The notes under the pieces are model-generated. The model did not search any database. It had not been told where the DNA came from and was given only the letters and a program-made list of their open reading frames with translations. The translations under genes were made by a program, and so were the position numbers. A stretch of DNA of 34,481 nt. Source: JACPLA01 sp035291905 (GTDB lineage: Bacteria > Bacteroidota > Ignavibacteria > UBA10030). Numbering within the stretch: the stretch's first letter is position 1; the number at the start of each line of letters is the position of its first letter. Positions 7,744 through 15,929 of this stretch are shown in pieces. Where the stretch lies: the NCBI GenBank assembly GCA_035291905.1, contig DATDRF010000111.1, positions 1-34,481 of the forward strand. Reading direction: 5' to 3'.

Positions 7744-7864
7744 CGGGGTGGCTTGAGAGCGAGCAAGGGGGCAGAGGAGCAGAGGGGAAGGGGAACGCGG
7801 AGAAGGGGGGTCAGTGCAGGTTCCATGAATGTGACGTTCCCCGGATTCAATCCGATATCGTTTT

Positions 7865-8563
7865 TCAATCATACGCCACGCAGCGTATTTTTCCAAGTGG
7901 AGTCCTCTTTCGTGAGAGCAAGTTGAATGAGTAAAGTTCCTCCAGATATGGCTCGAAAGAAAGCTTCACATATTCCTCGTATTTGTCACAATCTTCCTTT
8001 GTTGCAGGGCGTAACGGCACATAACACCTAAGGTCCCGCAACGAATCATAGCCCACAAACTCGCTGTACTCCCCCTCGGCAGCTATCTTTCCTGAAGTGA
8101 GATCGACTACCTCGAAGTATCGGACACCGGGTGCAGTGCCAAAATCCATGAGAAGGAAACAAGAGTCGATACCTGCAGGCCATTGACCGAACTCGGAGTA
8201 CTTCACAATGGGCACATGGCTGGAAAGTATGCGAATCGTGTCAGGTGATTCTTCGAAGGAAAGCCGGTACGCAGTGGTAAGGTCACCATCAACATTTCTT
8301 TCCCAGACAGCAATGGCAAATGTACCATTATAGAGGAGGTAACTGTTCGTGCCGATATATAAGGTTGCGCGGCCGAACCAAATGCCCTGGGGTTTTGCCG
8401 ATTGATTGCTTCTGATGAAGACGCCGATGGTGTCGATTCTCTCAGTGAGGTCAGACTGTGCCGTTGCCTTGGTTTTGTGAACATCACTGACCTTTTGGCT
8501 ATGTAGCTGCTTTTTTGGGGCGGCAACAAAGGCCAGAATGAATATGATTATCGGCAATTTCAT
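7865..8563 (-). CDS. Exported protein of unknown function, third gene of the C39-like operon
   Basis: A 232-residue protein with a signal peptide (MKLPIIIFILAFVAAP, cleavage about residue 20-22). The mature part is rich in aromatic and beta-type sequence (FGRATLYIGTNSYLLYNGTF; SLRDLRCYVPLRPA) and resembles a single secreted beta-sandwich. No family is recognised, and there is no lipobox and no C-terminal sorting domain. The ATG follows AAGGAT by about 8 nt. It starts 7 nt after the stop of the preceding gene, so the two are almost certainly cotranscribed. The function cannot be assigned. Company with an exported papain-fold domain suggests a shared envelope or secreted role. Confidence 0.8.
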   Translation of the reverse strand: MKLPIIIFILAFVAAPKKQLHSQKVSDVHKTKATAQSDLTERIDTIGVFIRSNQSAKPQGIWFGRATLYIGTNSYLLYNGTFAIAVWERNVDGDLTTAYRLSFEESPDTIRILSSHVPIVKYSEFGQWPAGIDSCFLLMDFGTAPGVRYFEVVDLTSGKIAAEGEYSEFVGYDSLRDLRCYVPLRPATKEDCDKYEEYVKLSFEPYLEELYSFNLLSRKRTPLGKIRCVAYD

Positions 8564-8570
8564 ATCCTTG

Positions 8571-9386
8571 TCAATCCTTACGCTGATCGTCTTTTGATTT
8601 GAGTCTCTTGCCGCCTTTATCGTGTCGCCAATGAGAAGAGAACGATGACTCTAGAATCGTGATATCCTCACCTAGAATGTCGTATGCTTCCTTTGTGATA
8701 AATCGGTCTGATTTTTGTTTTCTCTGCTCATGTTTCTCCGTTTCTTCCTTAACTTTTTTCAATTGTCTTCCAAGTCTCTTCAATTCCTCATACGCCTTGG
8801 AAGAATCGCCCTGTCCGAATCGTCTCTCAATTTGGGATATCCTGTTACTGAACTCCTTGTACACTGACTTGTTTCCTAGGAGCTTGAGTCTGTAGCAGTT
8901 TTCAAAGTCCTGTCGGAGGATGTTTCCGTTAGTCGATTTGGTTGCTTGAAATGGTACCCCAGGGATAGAGGAATAGTTGAATTCATATTCTTGGACCCCG
9001 TTGCTATCAATCACTCCGATGAATTCGAAGGTCTTTCCGTCACCGGGACCTCGCGAGATCCCAGTGACAAGACGATAACCTGCAAGCTTGGTACCGAAAA
9101 GCTTCAGATGATAGGTTCCGTCGACAGGATCGTTTGACATGAATTCGTTGACGGGTTCTGGAGGTTCCATGTTTGGGTCTTCACTATCGATACTTGAAAC
9201 TCCATATGAATTATTGATTTCAGAGTAACTGCGATCAAGTACCGGATCAAAACCGGTACGTCGTCCGCGTGAGTCCGTGATAACGTACTCGACGTGACTG
9301 CTGACATGCACAATGATATCCTGTGCCTCCGACGTGACCACTGCAAGAAGGATACCAACAAACGAGGTGAAAGCTATTGATCTCAT
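8571..9386 (-). CDS. Exported coiled-coil protein of unknown function, second gene of the C39-like operon
   Basis: A 271-residue product. The start is set at the ATG 9386, which follows AGGGGG by 6 nt and begins a signal peptide (MRSIAFTSFVGILLAVVTSEAQ). The N-terminal half (25-150) is beta-rich with repeated Asp/Ser/Gly turns and a DGTYHLKLFGTKLAGYRL segment, which may be a carboxypeptidase-regulatory-like or Ig-like fold. The C-terminal half (170-240) is a charged coiled coil (ISQIERRFGQ..KAYEELKRLGRQLKKVKEETEKHEQ) and the tail is very basic. It is visibly AT-richer than its neighbours. No known family is recognised. It begins 10 nt after the C39-like gene. Confidence 0.8.
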   Translation of the reverse strand: MRSIAFTSFVGILLAVVTSEAQDIIVHVSSHVEYVITDSRGRRTGFDPVLDRSYSEINNSYGVSSIDSEDPNMEPPEPVNEFMSNDPVDGTYHLKLFGTKLAGYRLVTGISRGPGDGKTFEFIGVIDSNGVQEYEFNYSSIPGVPFQATKSTNGNILRQDFENCYRLKLLGNKSVYKEFSNRISQIERRFGQGDSSKAYEELKRLGRQLKKVKEETEKHEQRKQKSDRFITKEAYDILGEDITILESSFSSHWRHDKGGKRLKSKDDQRKD

Positions 9387-9396
9387 GTAATCCCCC

Positions 9397-11109
9397 TTAG
9401 TTTCTTGAAACTCTGACATATCTATAGATGCGGCCGTAATCGGAAAGATCGGTCAGTCCCCTCCCAGGATCAAGAATTGCGTAGCTCGATCCAGCCTTCC
9501 TGACAACAAGGACCCAGTGGTTCCCTTCCCTCTTTTTCCGTTCTTGCACCTCCTTGGGTTTTTTCTCAACGGATTTCGCATTGAAGACTTTTGCAATAAT
9601 CAGCTCACATTCAGCAAGGAAAGGGTCGATCGCTGAGATATTGAAACTCGTGTCGACGTTTTCCGGCAATGAGTTGCTGGCAAGATTGTTGTGTTTGTTG
9701 ATCGCGTTCCAATTCACATTTGCCCCATTATATCCCCCGTCATTGAGGGTTCTACCGGTCATCCATGTATTCAGGCCAAGCGGATTGACGCTGTCGCCAA
9801 ACGCCGTCATCGCCATTGCCATGCAACTTAGCGCACACCCGAGTGTTTTGATAGAATCTTTCGTGTTGTCATATATGGTGTTAGCCCATTTGGGGTCACC
9901 CTGACGGTAGTGAGGAGGCGAGATACTGCACTCCCTCTTCAAAATAATCTCCAACTCATCGCTCGCCGTTCCGCCTGCATTTGTAGCGGTGGCCTTTACA
10001 GGTACAACCAGACTGTCCTGAATTTTTTCAAAATATTCCTTTGTCGCTAGAAAGGGGCCTGGAGACCAGCTGATTGACGGTTCGAATTGCTTTCCCGGTT
10101 CGGGAGTGTGGGTTTCCGTGAAAATGATTGTCGGTAGATGATCCGGAGAAAGTGTGATGGTCGTGTCGCTGCCGGGATACGTGATCGCCACGGTGGGTGG
10201 GGGATAATTGCAGCTCATCGCAACGGATGCGTTTCCCACTCTCCCTTCGACCTGAACGCTGATCCGGGCAACATCGGAACCACCGTTGATGATCCCTTTC
10301 GATGTATCCAGGACCACAAAGAAGGCCCCCTTTCCGTTGTTGATGGAGAAATTGACCGTCTTTCCGGACTCACCGCTGCCTTCAAGAAAAGCATACCCGC
10401 CCTTGGCTTGAATCGTGGCCGTGCCTGTTAATTGGGCTCCGCTGCATCCGGTGTAGACATTACCGTGGCCGTCGAGAACAGTAACCTCCACTCCCGTCGT
10501 GCTATTGCACGTGAGAGATTCGACCGCAGGGACGGCGACAACTTCAGAAATGAAGTACGATTCATCAAGCGATGCGGTGATTGCCAAGACCGCATTGAAC
10601 TCGGTGTACCACAACGTCCCGTGGGCCGTCAAAACGGCGGAGTTTCCGTCCACGGAGGGTGTATCTAAAGCTGTTCCCCGCACGGCACAGCTCCATTGCC
10701 ATGGTGCAGGAACATAGGTAATGGCGCTCATCCCAATAACCCCGCAGCTTTTCAGTGTTACGGGAAAGGGGCTGAATTCACCGCCGCCCGAGTCGAGACA
10801 ATACCCGGAACCGGTCTTTCGAATGAGATGCGACGCCCCCCCGGCGCTCACCCACACCTCATAGCCTGTGTTTTCGGGTATAACGGAAGGCAGGACGCTG
10901 AGAGAGCCCGAAACGACAACACCGGGCATTGTTGTTTCGAGGATGCTTCCTCTGAGCCGGAGGAGCGGACCACTCGGAGCGGAAAACGGCTGCGGCTTTA
11001 TTTGCGCCTTCGGATCGATTCGAAGTTGCTCTTTTATGATGACCTGTGCTTGAACCGGCGAAACAAGAGAAGAAATACTGAAGATGAGGAAAACACGATG
11101 GACCCCCAT
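9397..11109 (-). CDS. Exported multidomain protein with C-terminal C39-like papain-fold domain
   Basis: A 570-residue protein. The signal peptide is at 1-22 (MGVHRVFLIFSISSLVSPVQAQ). Residues about 25-300 form beta-rich, probably Ig-like segments, and 305-395 (YPPPTVAITYPGSDTTITLS to TASDELEIIL) look like an Ig/PKD-type domain. Residues 398-570 match the peptidase C39-like fold: HYRQGDPKWANTIY at its start, the nucleophile in GCALSCMAM (C425), then H531 in NHWVLVV and D547 in ILDPG, so a full Cys-His-Asp triad seems present. The domain could cleave a peptide or act as a transpeptidase-like surface enzyme. It is not an ABC-exporter leader peptidase, because no transporter part exists. The start chosen is ATG 11109 after GGGGGG; an in-frame TTG at 11121 is possible. 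It heads the operon continuing to 7865. Confidence 0.85.
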   Translation of the reverse strand: MGVHRVFLIFSISSLVSPVQAQVIIKEQLRIDPKAQIKPQPFSAPSGPLLRLRGSILETTMPGVVVSGSLSVLPSVIPENTGYEVWVSAGGASHLIRKTGSGYCLDSGGGEFSPFPVTLKSCGVIGMSAITYVPAPWQWSCAVRGTALDTPSVDGNSAVLTAHGTLWYTEFNAVLAITASLDESYFISEVVAVPAVESLTCNSTTGVEVTVLDGHGNVYTGCSGAQLTGTATIQAKGGYAFLEGSGESGKTVNFSINNGKGAFFVVLDTSKGIINGGSDVARISVQVEGRVGNASVAMSCNYPPPTVAITYPGSDTTITLSPDHLPTIIFTETHTPEPGKQFEPSISWSPGPFLATKEYFEKIQDSLVVPVKATATNAGGTASDELEIILKRECSISPPHYRQGDPKWANTIYDNTKDSIKTLGCALSCMAMAMTAFGDSVNPLGLNTWMTGRTLNDGGYNGANVNWNAINKHNNLASNSLPENVDTSFNISAIDPFLAECELIIAKVFNAKSVEKKPKEVQERKKREGNHWVLVVRKAGSSYAILDPGRGLTDLSDYGRIYRYVRVSRN

Positions 11110-11193
11110 GGCACCCCCCAAAGGTAAAGAAGTGAAAAGATTGTTACGAACCCCGAGGGAATATGGTTTTTTTTGGAAATGATGTCAAGGAAA

Positions 11194-11375
11194 AAAGAAT
11201 CAAGAGGTCAGAAGTCAGAGATCAGTGGTCAGAAGTTAGAAGTCAGAGGTCAGGAACAGGTGAGAAGCGAGAATCTGAAACTTAGAATGGTAGTCGGAGA
11301 GGGCTTAACCGTACCTGAACCATGAAACTTGAATCTTGAAACTCAAACTCGAAACCTGTAACCCGAAACCCGGAA
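11194..11375. repeat. Short-period degenerate repeats between two minus-strand genes
   Basis: The first part (11194-11256) consists of units such as GTCAGAAGTCAGAG, ATCAGTG and GTCAGAG. The second part (11318-11375) consists of units GAAACTT, GAATCTT, GAAACTC, GAAACCTGTAACCC and GAAACCCGG. The tract ends exactly at the stop of the SPOR gene. It is non-coding in every frame with a sensible composition. Confidence 0.8.
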
Positions 11376-11906
11376 CTAATTTTCTTTCGGTACTCGAACG
11401 GTTCGCCTCTGTACAATCCTGTCTGCGACCACCCACGCGTCGGGGTAACCGATGTTCACAAGACGCGTAAGCTGCTGGTTTGCTTCGAACCGTGTGACAT
11501 AGTCGCCAACACGAACTTTGTAGACAGGAGGATCGTAGACAACGTAGATGGGATCGCGGAGGAACTTCTCTTCGGCTCCTATCTTTGAGGCGTTTGCTTC
11601 GTCGATGCTGGAAGAGGCGAAGATCTGAATCCGAAATCCCTGGATTTCTTCCTCTACGACAACGGTGCTGTCTGAAGGTATATCCAGGGGGAGGATACCC
11701 GCCAATTGGGCATGCGCCCTCTGAATGATTTCAACCTCCTCATCGAAATCGGAGGGTCTGAGCGTTGCCTCATAGTACGAAAGCGGCGCCTTCCTTGATT
11801 GTTGTTCTATAAGATCTTCAGGTCGGAGAGCATCCTTCCCTTGTCCGCACGCCGCCAGCAGCAGGAGCACTGCCAGAAATCCTGCCTTCCATGAGTATTC
11901 ATTCAT
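11376..11906 (-). CDS. SPOR domain lipoprotein
   Basis: A 176-residue lipoprotein: hydrophobic segment GFLAVLLLLAAC with the lipobox cysteine at C20. A flexible stretch 21-85 (LRPEDLIEQQSRKAPLSYYE) is followed by a SPOR domain at about 90-165 (GFRIQIFASSSIDEANASKI ... YKVRVGDYVTRFEANQQLTR ... YPDAWVVAD). SPOR domains bind denuded peptidoglycan glycans, often at the division site, so the protein probably sits in the periplasm anchored to a membrane. The start is ATG 11906 with GAGGAT about 10 nt upstream; an in-frame TTG six bases earlier is possible. It starts 19 nt downstream of the deoC stop, so the two may form one transcript, though their roles look unrelated. Confidence 0.9.
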   Translation of the reverse strand: MNEYSWKAGFLAVLLLLAACGQGKDALRPEDLIEQQSRKAPLSYYEATLRPSDFDEEVEIIQRAHAQLAGILPLDIPSDSTVVVEEEIQGFRIQIFASSSIDEANASKIGAEEKFLRDPIYVVYDPPVYKVRVGDYVTRFEANQQLTRLVNIGYPDAWVVADRIVQRRTVRVPKEN

Positions 11907-11925
11907 ACGCAAAACCGATCCTCTT

Positions 11926-12792
11926 TCAGTAAGCAGCAGGAGCTGGCGGTTTTTCCCCCGTAACGATCATGACGCTGGCGCTTGCGCCGATCCGGTCCGC
12001 GCCGCTTTCGATGAGGGCTTTGGCGTCTTCATGTGTCCTCACGCCTCCGGATGCCTTTACTCCGAGCGATGTCCCGACAACCTTGCGCATGAGAGCGATG
12101 TCGCCAACCGTTGCGCCGCCTTTTGCAAATCCCGTCGACGTCTTGACGAAGTTTGCACCAGCGTTCTTTGCGAGAACGCATGCCTTGACCTTTTCTTCGT
12201 CCGTCAGGAGGCCCGTTTCAATAATGACCTTTACCAATGCTCCGAATCTGCGGGCAGTCCGGACCACAGCCGCGATGTCTTTCTCCACGTAATCGTACTC
12301 ACCCGACTTCAACATCCCGACGTTGATCACCATATCCAGCTCCCGGGCACCGTCCTGTGCCGCCCGTTCTGCTTCAAAGGATTTCGCCTCGCTCGAGGTG
12401 GCACCAAGGGGAAATCCGATGACCGTACAGACCTTTACCGAAGTGTCTCTGAGCATTCGGCTGCAGAGCTTGACATAAGAGGGATTGATGCACACACTGG
12501 CAAATCCAAATTGCTTTGCCTCTCTGCATAATTGCTCGATTTGCTGCTTCGTGGCTTCGGGTTTGAGGAGAGTGTGATCGATCATTGAAGCGATTGCCTT
12601 GTCAAACTCAGCTCCCCCGACTCCAACGCCTGCGGAGATCCGGTCGGCCCCGCTCCGAACGACATTCTGGACCCCCTCTTTATTATGAATAACGCAAAGA
12701 TTGTCGGTACACACGCCGTCTTTGCAGCATGTATGGGCGTTGGTCTCTTTGAGGACCTCTTCGATCAGGCGTATGACTGTTTCCTTATCCAT
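11926..12792 (-). CDS. deoC: Deoxyribose-phosphate aldolase with Cys-rich N-terminal extension
   Basis: A 288-residue class I aldolase that splits 2-deoxyribose 5-phosphate into glyceraldehyde 3-phosphate and acetaldehyde, in deoxynucleoside breakdown. The TIM barrel starts near residue 67 (ASMIDHTLLKPEATKQQIEQ). Catalytic residues are in place: D153 (ELDMVIN), the Schiff-base K217 (NFVKTSTGF) and K246 (GVKASGGVRT). About 65 extra residues precede the barrel, with four cysteines (C22, C23, C28, C33 in HTCCKDGVCTDNLCVIHN) and a segment SGADRISAG that echoes SGADRIGAS near the C-terminus. The ATG at 12792 is chosen because upstream in-frame sequence (TTG 12828) runs into a repeat-rich gap. No strong Shine-Dalgarno is visible. 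Confidence 0.95.
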   Translation of the reverse strand: MDKETVIRLIEEVLKETNAHTCCKDGVCTDNLCVIHNKEGVQNVVRSGADRISAGVGVGGAEFDKAIASMIDHTLLKPEATKQQIEQLCREAKQFGFASVCINPSYVKLCSRMLRDTSVKVCTVIGFPLGATSSEAKSFEAERAAQDGARELDMVINVGMLKSGEYDYVEKDIAAVVRTARRFGALVKVIIETGLLTDEEKVKACVLAKNAGANFVKTSTGFAKGGATVGDIALMRKVVGTSLGVKASGGVRTHEDAKALIESGADRIGASASVMIVTGEKPPAPAAY

Positions 12793-12863
12793 TGGACGTA
12801 AGATAGGAGAAAAATGGAGGAGGAGCAAGGAGGGAAAGCGGAAGAGTTTGAAGCAGGAACTGG

Positions 12864-13021
12864 AATACAGAATCCAGAAGTCAGAAGTCAGAGATCAGAG
12901 GTCAGAAGTCAGAGGTTCAAAAGGTAAAGCTCAGAAGTAAAAAGGCCTCGTAGGTTCACAAATCAACAAATCATCAATCAACAAATCACAAGTCACCAGA
13001 TCACAAATCATCAAATCACAA
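12864..13021. repeat. Short-period degenerate repeats, GTCAGAR and ATCACAA types
   Basis: Positions 12864-12916 carry AATACAGAATCCAGAAGTCAG followed by GTCAGAGATCAGAG and GTCAGAAGTCAGAGG. Positions 12958-13021 carry AATCAACAA, ATCATCA, ATCAACAA, ATCACAA, GTCACCAG, ATCACAA and ATCATCAA, a second unit type with a period of 7-10 nt. The tract runs to the stop codon of the thioesterase gene. Confidence 0.8.
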
Positions 13022-13436
13022 AGGCTTTCCGAAATGCTTCCGGCATGCGGACCGGTTTGCGGGATGTATAATTGAAAAACACGATGCCCGTCTTGATGCG
13101 CGCAATCTCCTTTCCGGTCTGTTTGTTTGTCAGGCGATAAAGAATTTCACACCCAATGTCGCTCATTTCGCTCACGGCAACGTCAATGATAAGTTCGTCG
13201 CCGTAGAATGCTTCAGACTTGAACATGATTGCAGCGTCGGCCATGATGATGCCGACGCCATCGATGTCGAGCTCCGACCACCCATGTTTCCGAAAGAACC
13301 GCATACGAGCTTCGTGAACGAGAGACAGGACTGCATCATTCCCGAGATGATCGTTATAGTTGATATCCCCGATTCTAAGCGGGATTTCGGTGGAAAAATG
13401 AAATTTGTCGGGAAGTTCGAATTTGATTCGTGGCAC
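13011..13436 (-). CDS. Acyl-CoA thioesterase, hotdog fold (YbgC/4HBT type)
   Basis: A single hotdog domain that would hydrolyse an acyl-CoA thioester in the cytoplasm. The family block is visible as RIGDINYNDHLGNDAVLSLV (residues 21-40) followed by HEARMRFF, then VGIIMADAAIMFKSEAFYGD and the strand GKEIARIKTGIVFFNY. The Asp of GDINYNDH matches the catalytic Asp position of 4HBT enzymes. The start is uncertain: GTG 13436 gives 141 residues, the normal size, with GAAGAG about 8 nt upstream. The frame stays open to 13562, but that part is translated CACGAAG-type repeat and is unlike protein. The gene stands alone between two repeat tracts. Its substrate is unknown. Confidence 0.85.
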   Translation of the reverse strand: MPRIKFELPDKFHFSTEIPLRIGDINYNDHLGNDAVLSLVHEARMRFFRKHGWSELDIDGVGIIMADAAIMFKSEAFYGDELIIDVAVSEMSDIGCEILYRLTNKQTGKEIARIKTGIVFFNYTSRKPVRMPEAFRKAFVI

Positions 13437-13590
13437 CTTCGTGTCTCTTCGTGCGTTCTTCGAGTTCTTCGTGCCTGCACGCCGAAGTGCTGGCTCATTT
13501 GGTTTCGGCACGCAGGCGTGTAATATATCTCTTTCTGAGGAAAGAAATGACACGAAGAACACGAAGTCGACACGAAGACCTCGAAGGAAA
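13437..13590. repeat. CACGAAG-type repeats and an imperfect inverted repeat
   Basis: Units CACGAAGAA, CACGAAGTCGA and CACGAAGACCTCGAAGG lie at 13551-13587. The inverse units (CTTCGTG, CTTCGAG) lie at 13437-13470. Between them CCTGCACGCCGAA and TTCGGCACGCAGG form an imperfect inverted repeat (about 13472-13517). The whole gap is non-coding and resembles a repeat-hairpin-repeat unit. Confidence 0.7.
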
Positions 13591-13627
13591 ACAAAACGAA
13601 AGCCCCGGCTGATTCCCGGCCGGGGCT
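13586..13627 (-). terminator. Rho-independent terminator of the PDZ protein gene
   Basis: On the minus strand AGCCCCGGC pairs over 9 bp with GCCGGGGCT (plus 13601-13609 and 13619-13627) and is followed by TTCGTTTTGTTTTCC, a U-rich tail. It lies 40 nt after the stop of the gene at 13667-14635. Confidence 0.8.
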
Positions 13628-13666
13628 CTCATGAAGGAGGATGTATGGTTTGTGGATGTGAGAGGG

Positions 13667-14635
13667 TTACAGCGTTATTGTCCTTGTTGCAACTTTGACT
13701 GATCGTTGAATCTGACGCTCGAGATTCTTGTGATCGATTTCGATTTTGGGGAGATGCGTCCTGATCTTGTATTCCAATTCCCTCAGCTTGGGTTGAACCC
13801 TGAACTGGAAGTTGTTGTTGAATTCGTCCGCATCGAATTTGAATTCATTCATTCGATGCTGCGGAAGTCCGGGAGCGATCATTCCCCACGGCCCATCTTC
13901 TTCTTCAATCTCCACCGTCATGATCTTTTTCGAACCTTTCCTCAGGACCTCGATCTCCACCTTTTCCTCGTCGTCGTATTTGCCCAGGGCACGATTGACA
14001 TCGTCAATGTCGTCGATCGATCGTGTTCCGATTCGCATGAGAACATCCCCGGCCTTCACGCCGGCCTTTTCGCCTGAGCTTCCTTCTTCCACCTCCTGAA
14101 CGAGAACGCCCTGATCCTTCGGTGCCCCGAAGTACTCTGCAAGCTGCTCATTGAGCTCCATGAGGTCCAGCCCCAACGCCCTGCCGGCGCTGTGAAAAAC
14201 AGCGACGCGGGGTGCCCAACCGAAGAGAGAGGCAAGCCCGCGTCGGCGGGGTTGTTTCTGAATGACAACGGCGAGGTTCTTCTTCTCTCCTTTGCGCATC
14301 AACACAACCGTTGCCTTCGTCCCCGGTTTCGTTCTGCTCACGGCCTTCGAAAGGTCCGAGGCATCATAGATCGTGCGGCCGTTGAATTCCGTGATGACAT
14401 CCCCCTCCTTGATCCCGGCCGAATCCGCGGGGCTCTCCTTGACGACATCAGCCACGTAGGCCCCGTCAGTGCTCTTAAGATCCTTGTCTTTCATCAAATC
14501 CTCGGTCAAATCCTGGATGGAGACTCCCAGCCAGCCGCTTTTGACAACCGCTGTCTGGGCGACGGCAGTCGAAAGAGGAGCGGAAATGGCAAGAACCATG
14601 AATGCCAGCCCGACAAACAGAAGCAATCGTTTCAT
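13667..14635 (-). CDS. Exported protein with two PDZ domains
   Basis: A 322-residue protein with signal peptide 1-26 (LLLFVGLAFMVLAISAP..AVAQ). PDZ 1 covers about 33-130 (GWLGVSIQDL, SPADSAGIKEGDVITEFNGR) and PDZ 2 about 160-250 (DQGVLVQEVEEGSSGEKAGV, KAGDVLMRIGTRSIDDIDDV). The C-terminal 70 residues are charged and probably helical. No protease domain or catalytic triad is present, so it is likely a periplasmic binding or adaptor protein. The ATG follows GGAGGG at 6 nt. A terminator follows the gene, and a terminator for the HtrA-like gene lies before it, so it has its own transcript. Its closeness to an HtrA-type protease suggests related protein quality control, which is inference only. 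Confidence 0.9.
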   Translation of the reverse strand: MKRLLLFVGLAFMVLAISAPLSTAVAQTAVVKSGWLGVSIQDLTEDLMKDKDLKSTDGAYVADVVKESPADSAGIKEGDVITEFNGRTIYDASDLSKAVSRTKPGTKATVVLMRKGEKKNLAVVIQKQPRRRGLASLFGWAPRVAVFHSAGRALGLDLMELNEQLAEYFGAPKDQGVLVQEVEEGSSGEKAGVKAGDVLMRIGTRSIDDIDDVNRALGKYDDEEKVEIEVLRKGSKKIMTVEIEEEDGPWGMIAPGLPQHRMNEFKFDADEFNNNFQFRVQPKLRELEYKIRTHLPKIEIDHKNLERQIQRSVKVATRTITL

Positions 14636-14705
14636 ACACCCTCCGGTGAAATTTGTTTTAGTGATTTCTGTGAAACGTTAGACGAAGGGCCGTGAAGAGA
14701 TGTTC

Positions 14706-14739
14706 CCAAAAGAAATCCCGACCGTGGGTTGGTCGGGAT
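14706..14739 (-). terminator. Rho-independent terminator of the HtrA-like gene
   Basis: On the minus strand ATCCCGACC pairs over 9 bp with GGTCGGGAT (plus 14715-14723 and 14731-14739) around a 7-nt loop and is followed by TTCTTTTG. It lies about 100 nt after the stop of the gene at 14840-15886. Confidence 0.75.
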
Positions 14740-14787
14740 CTTGTTTGGAACTGTGATTATTGGATATAAAGCTAAGGCTTGAAAGAA

Positions 14788-14836
14788 AAAACATTAACAC
14801 AGAGAGCACAGAGAAGGCACGGAGAGCACAGAGGGA
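14788..14836. repeat. CACAGAG-type short repeats
   Basis: AACACAGAGAGCACAGAGAA is followed by GGCACGGAGAGCACAGAGGG: four near-copies of an 8- to 10-nt unit, touching the stop of the HtrA-like gene. This is another member of the short-period intergenic repeats of this genome. Confidence 0.75.
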
Positions 14837-14839
14837 AAC

Positions 14840-15886
14840 CTAGTCCCTTTCAAGTTCCAGGGGACTAACCAGCACTGAGAGCTTCTTTTCGGCCCGAAGG
14901 ACGGTCAATCCCACTTTCTTCCCGATAACATCGCTCGTAAGCAGCCGATGGAGGTCGTCGATACTTTCGATTCTCTGACCACTAAACTCTACAATGACGT
15001 CACCCTCTTTCATTCCCACCTTCATTGCGGGTCCCTGTTGCTCAAGACCTGCCACCATGACTCCACGGCTCCCCGAGAGCTGGTGAGCCCGAAGCGCCGG
15101 CTTTGCTACATCCACAACCTGACCGCCAATGCCAAGATACGCCCTTGAGATCTTTCCGTCCGTGATGAGCCGGGAAGCAATTGTCTTGGCCGTATTGATC
15201 GGGATGGAGAAGCAGATCCCCTGGGCCCAGGGGATCATGGCTGTATTGATTCCAATGACCTCGCCGTGCGAATTGACCAGCGGCCCGCCGGAGTTCCCCG
15301 GATTGAGGGCCGCATCGGTTTGGATGACGTTATCGATCAGTCTGCCCCCGCTTGCGCGCAACGACCGGCCCAATGCGCTTACCACGCCTGCGGTGACCGT
15401 AGCCTGGAATCCGAAAGGATTGCCCAATGCGATCACGAGCTGACCGATGCGAATGGATCCCGAATCGCCCAAAGTCGCCGAGGGCAGTCCCTGTGCGTTG
15501 ACTCGCAGGACGGCGAGATCAGTGAAGGGATCGTCCCCAATGAGGTCGGCATCCAGTTCTCGTCCGTCGGCGAGAGTCACTTTGATTGATGCGGCATTGT
15601 GCACAACATGGCTGTTGGTGAGCAAGAATCCGTCGGGAGTGAAGACAAGTCCCGAACCGCTTCCGGCGATGTTTTCCCGTCCTTCCGGATTTCTACGTCC
15701 CCGGAATCGGCGGGGAACATGATGGGTGACGTCGATCTTCGCCACTGCAGGTGAGATCTTTTCGACAACTTTTACAACAGCCTGAGAGTACGAATCGAGC
15801 AGCTCAAGATCGTGGTTACCGCGATCGGCCCGTTGTTCAGCCGCGGGTTCCGAACGATATGAATTGGATATCGTTAGTATCTGCAT
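14840..15886 (-). CDS. HtrA/DegP-type serine protease with one PDZ domain, no visible signal peptide
   Basis: A 348-residue trypsin-fold protease. The triad is H93 (TNSHVVH), D123 (FTDLAVL) and S199 (NPGNSGGPL). One PDZ domain covers about 249-340 (AYLGIGGQVVD ... KVGMKEGDVIVEFSGQRI). The start is certain: ATG 15886 follows AAAGGAGG at 6 nt. From that start the N-terminus is polar (MQILTISNSYRSEPAAEQRA) with no hydrophobic segment, so by sequence the protein is cytoplasmic or exported by another route, unlike most HtrA proteins. Extending to 15955 adds no signal either. It lies downstream of the metallophosphoesterase gene with a 43-nt gap and is followed by a terminator. Confidence 0.93.
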   Translation of the reverse strand: MQILTISNSYRSEPAAEQRADRGNHDLELLDSYSQAVVKVVEKISPAVAKIDVTHHVPRRFRGRRNPEGRENIAGSGSGLVFTPDGFLLTNSHVVHNAASIKVTLADGRELDADLIGDDPFTDLAVLRVNAQGLPSATLGDSGSIRIGQLVIALGNPFGFQATVTAGVVSALGRSLRASGGRLIDNVIQTDAALNPGNSGGPLVNSHGEVIGINTAMIPWAQGICFSIPINTAKTIASRLITDGKISRAYLGIGGQVVDVAKPALRAHQLSGSRGVMVAGLEQQGPAMKVGMKEGDVIVEFSGQRIESIDDLHRLLTSDVIGKKVGLTVLRAEKKLSVLVSPLELERD

Positions 15887-15929
15887 AAAACCTCCTTTGG
15901 ACGAACGAATCAAGAACATCGGCGTAAAA

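Noticed and set aside
6889..7896. Open frame on the minus strand (335 codons) across the YdeI-type gene
   Set aside because: It is antisense to the YdeI family gene, contains proline/arginine-rich nonsense from intergenic DNA, and has no recognisable domain.
12864..13021. CRISPR array
   Set aside because: Repeat units are 7-10 nt, degenerate and without regular spacers, and no cas genes are nearby.
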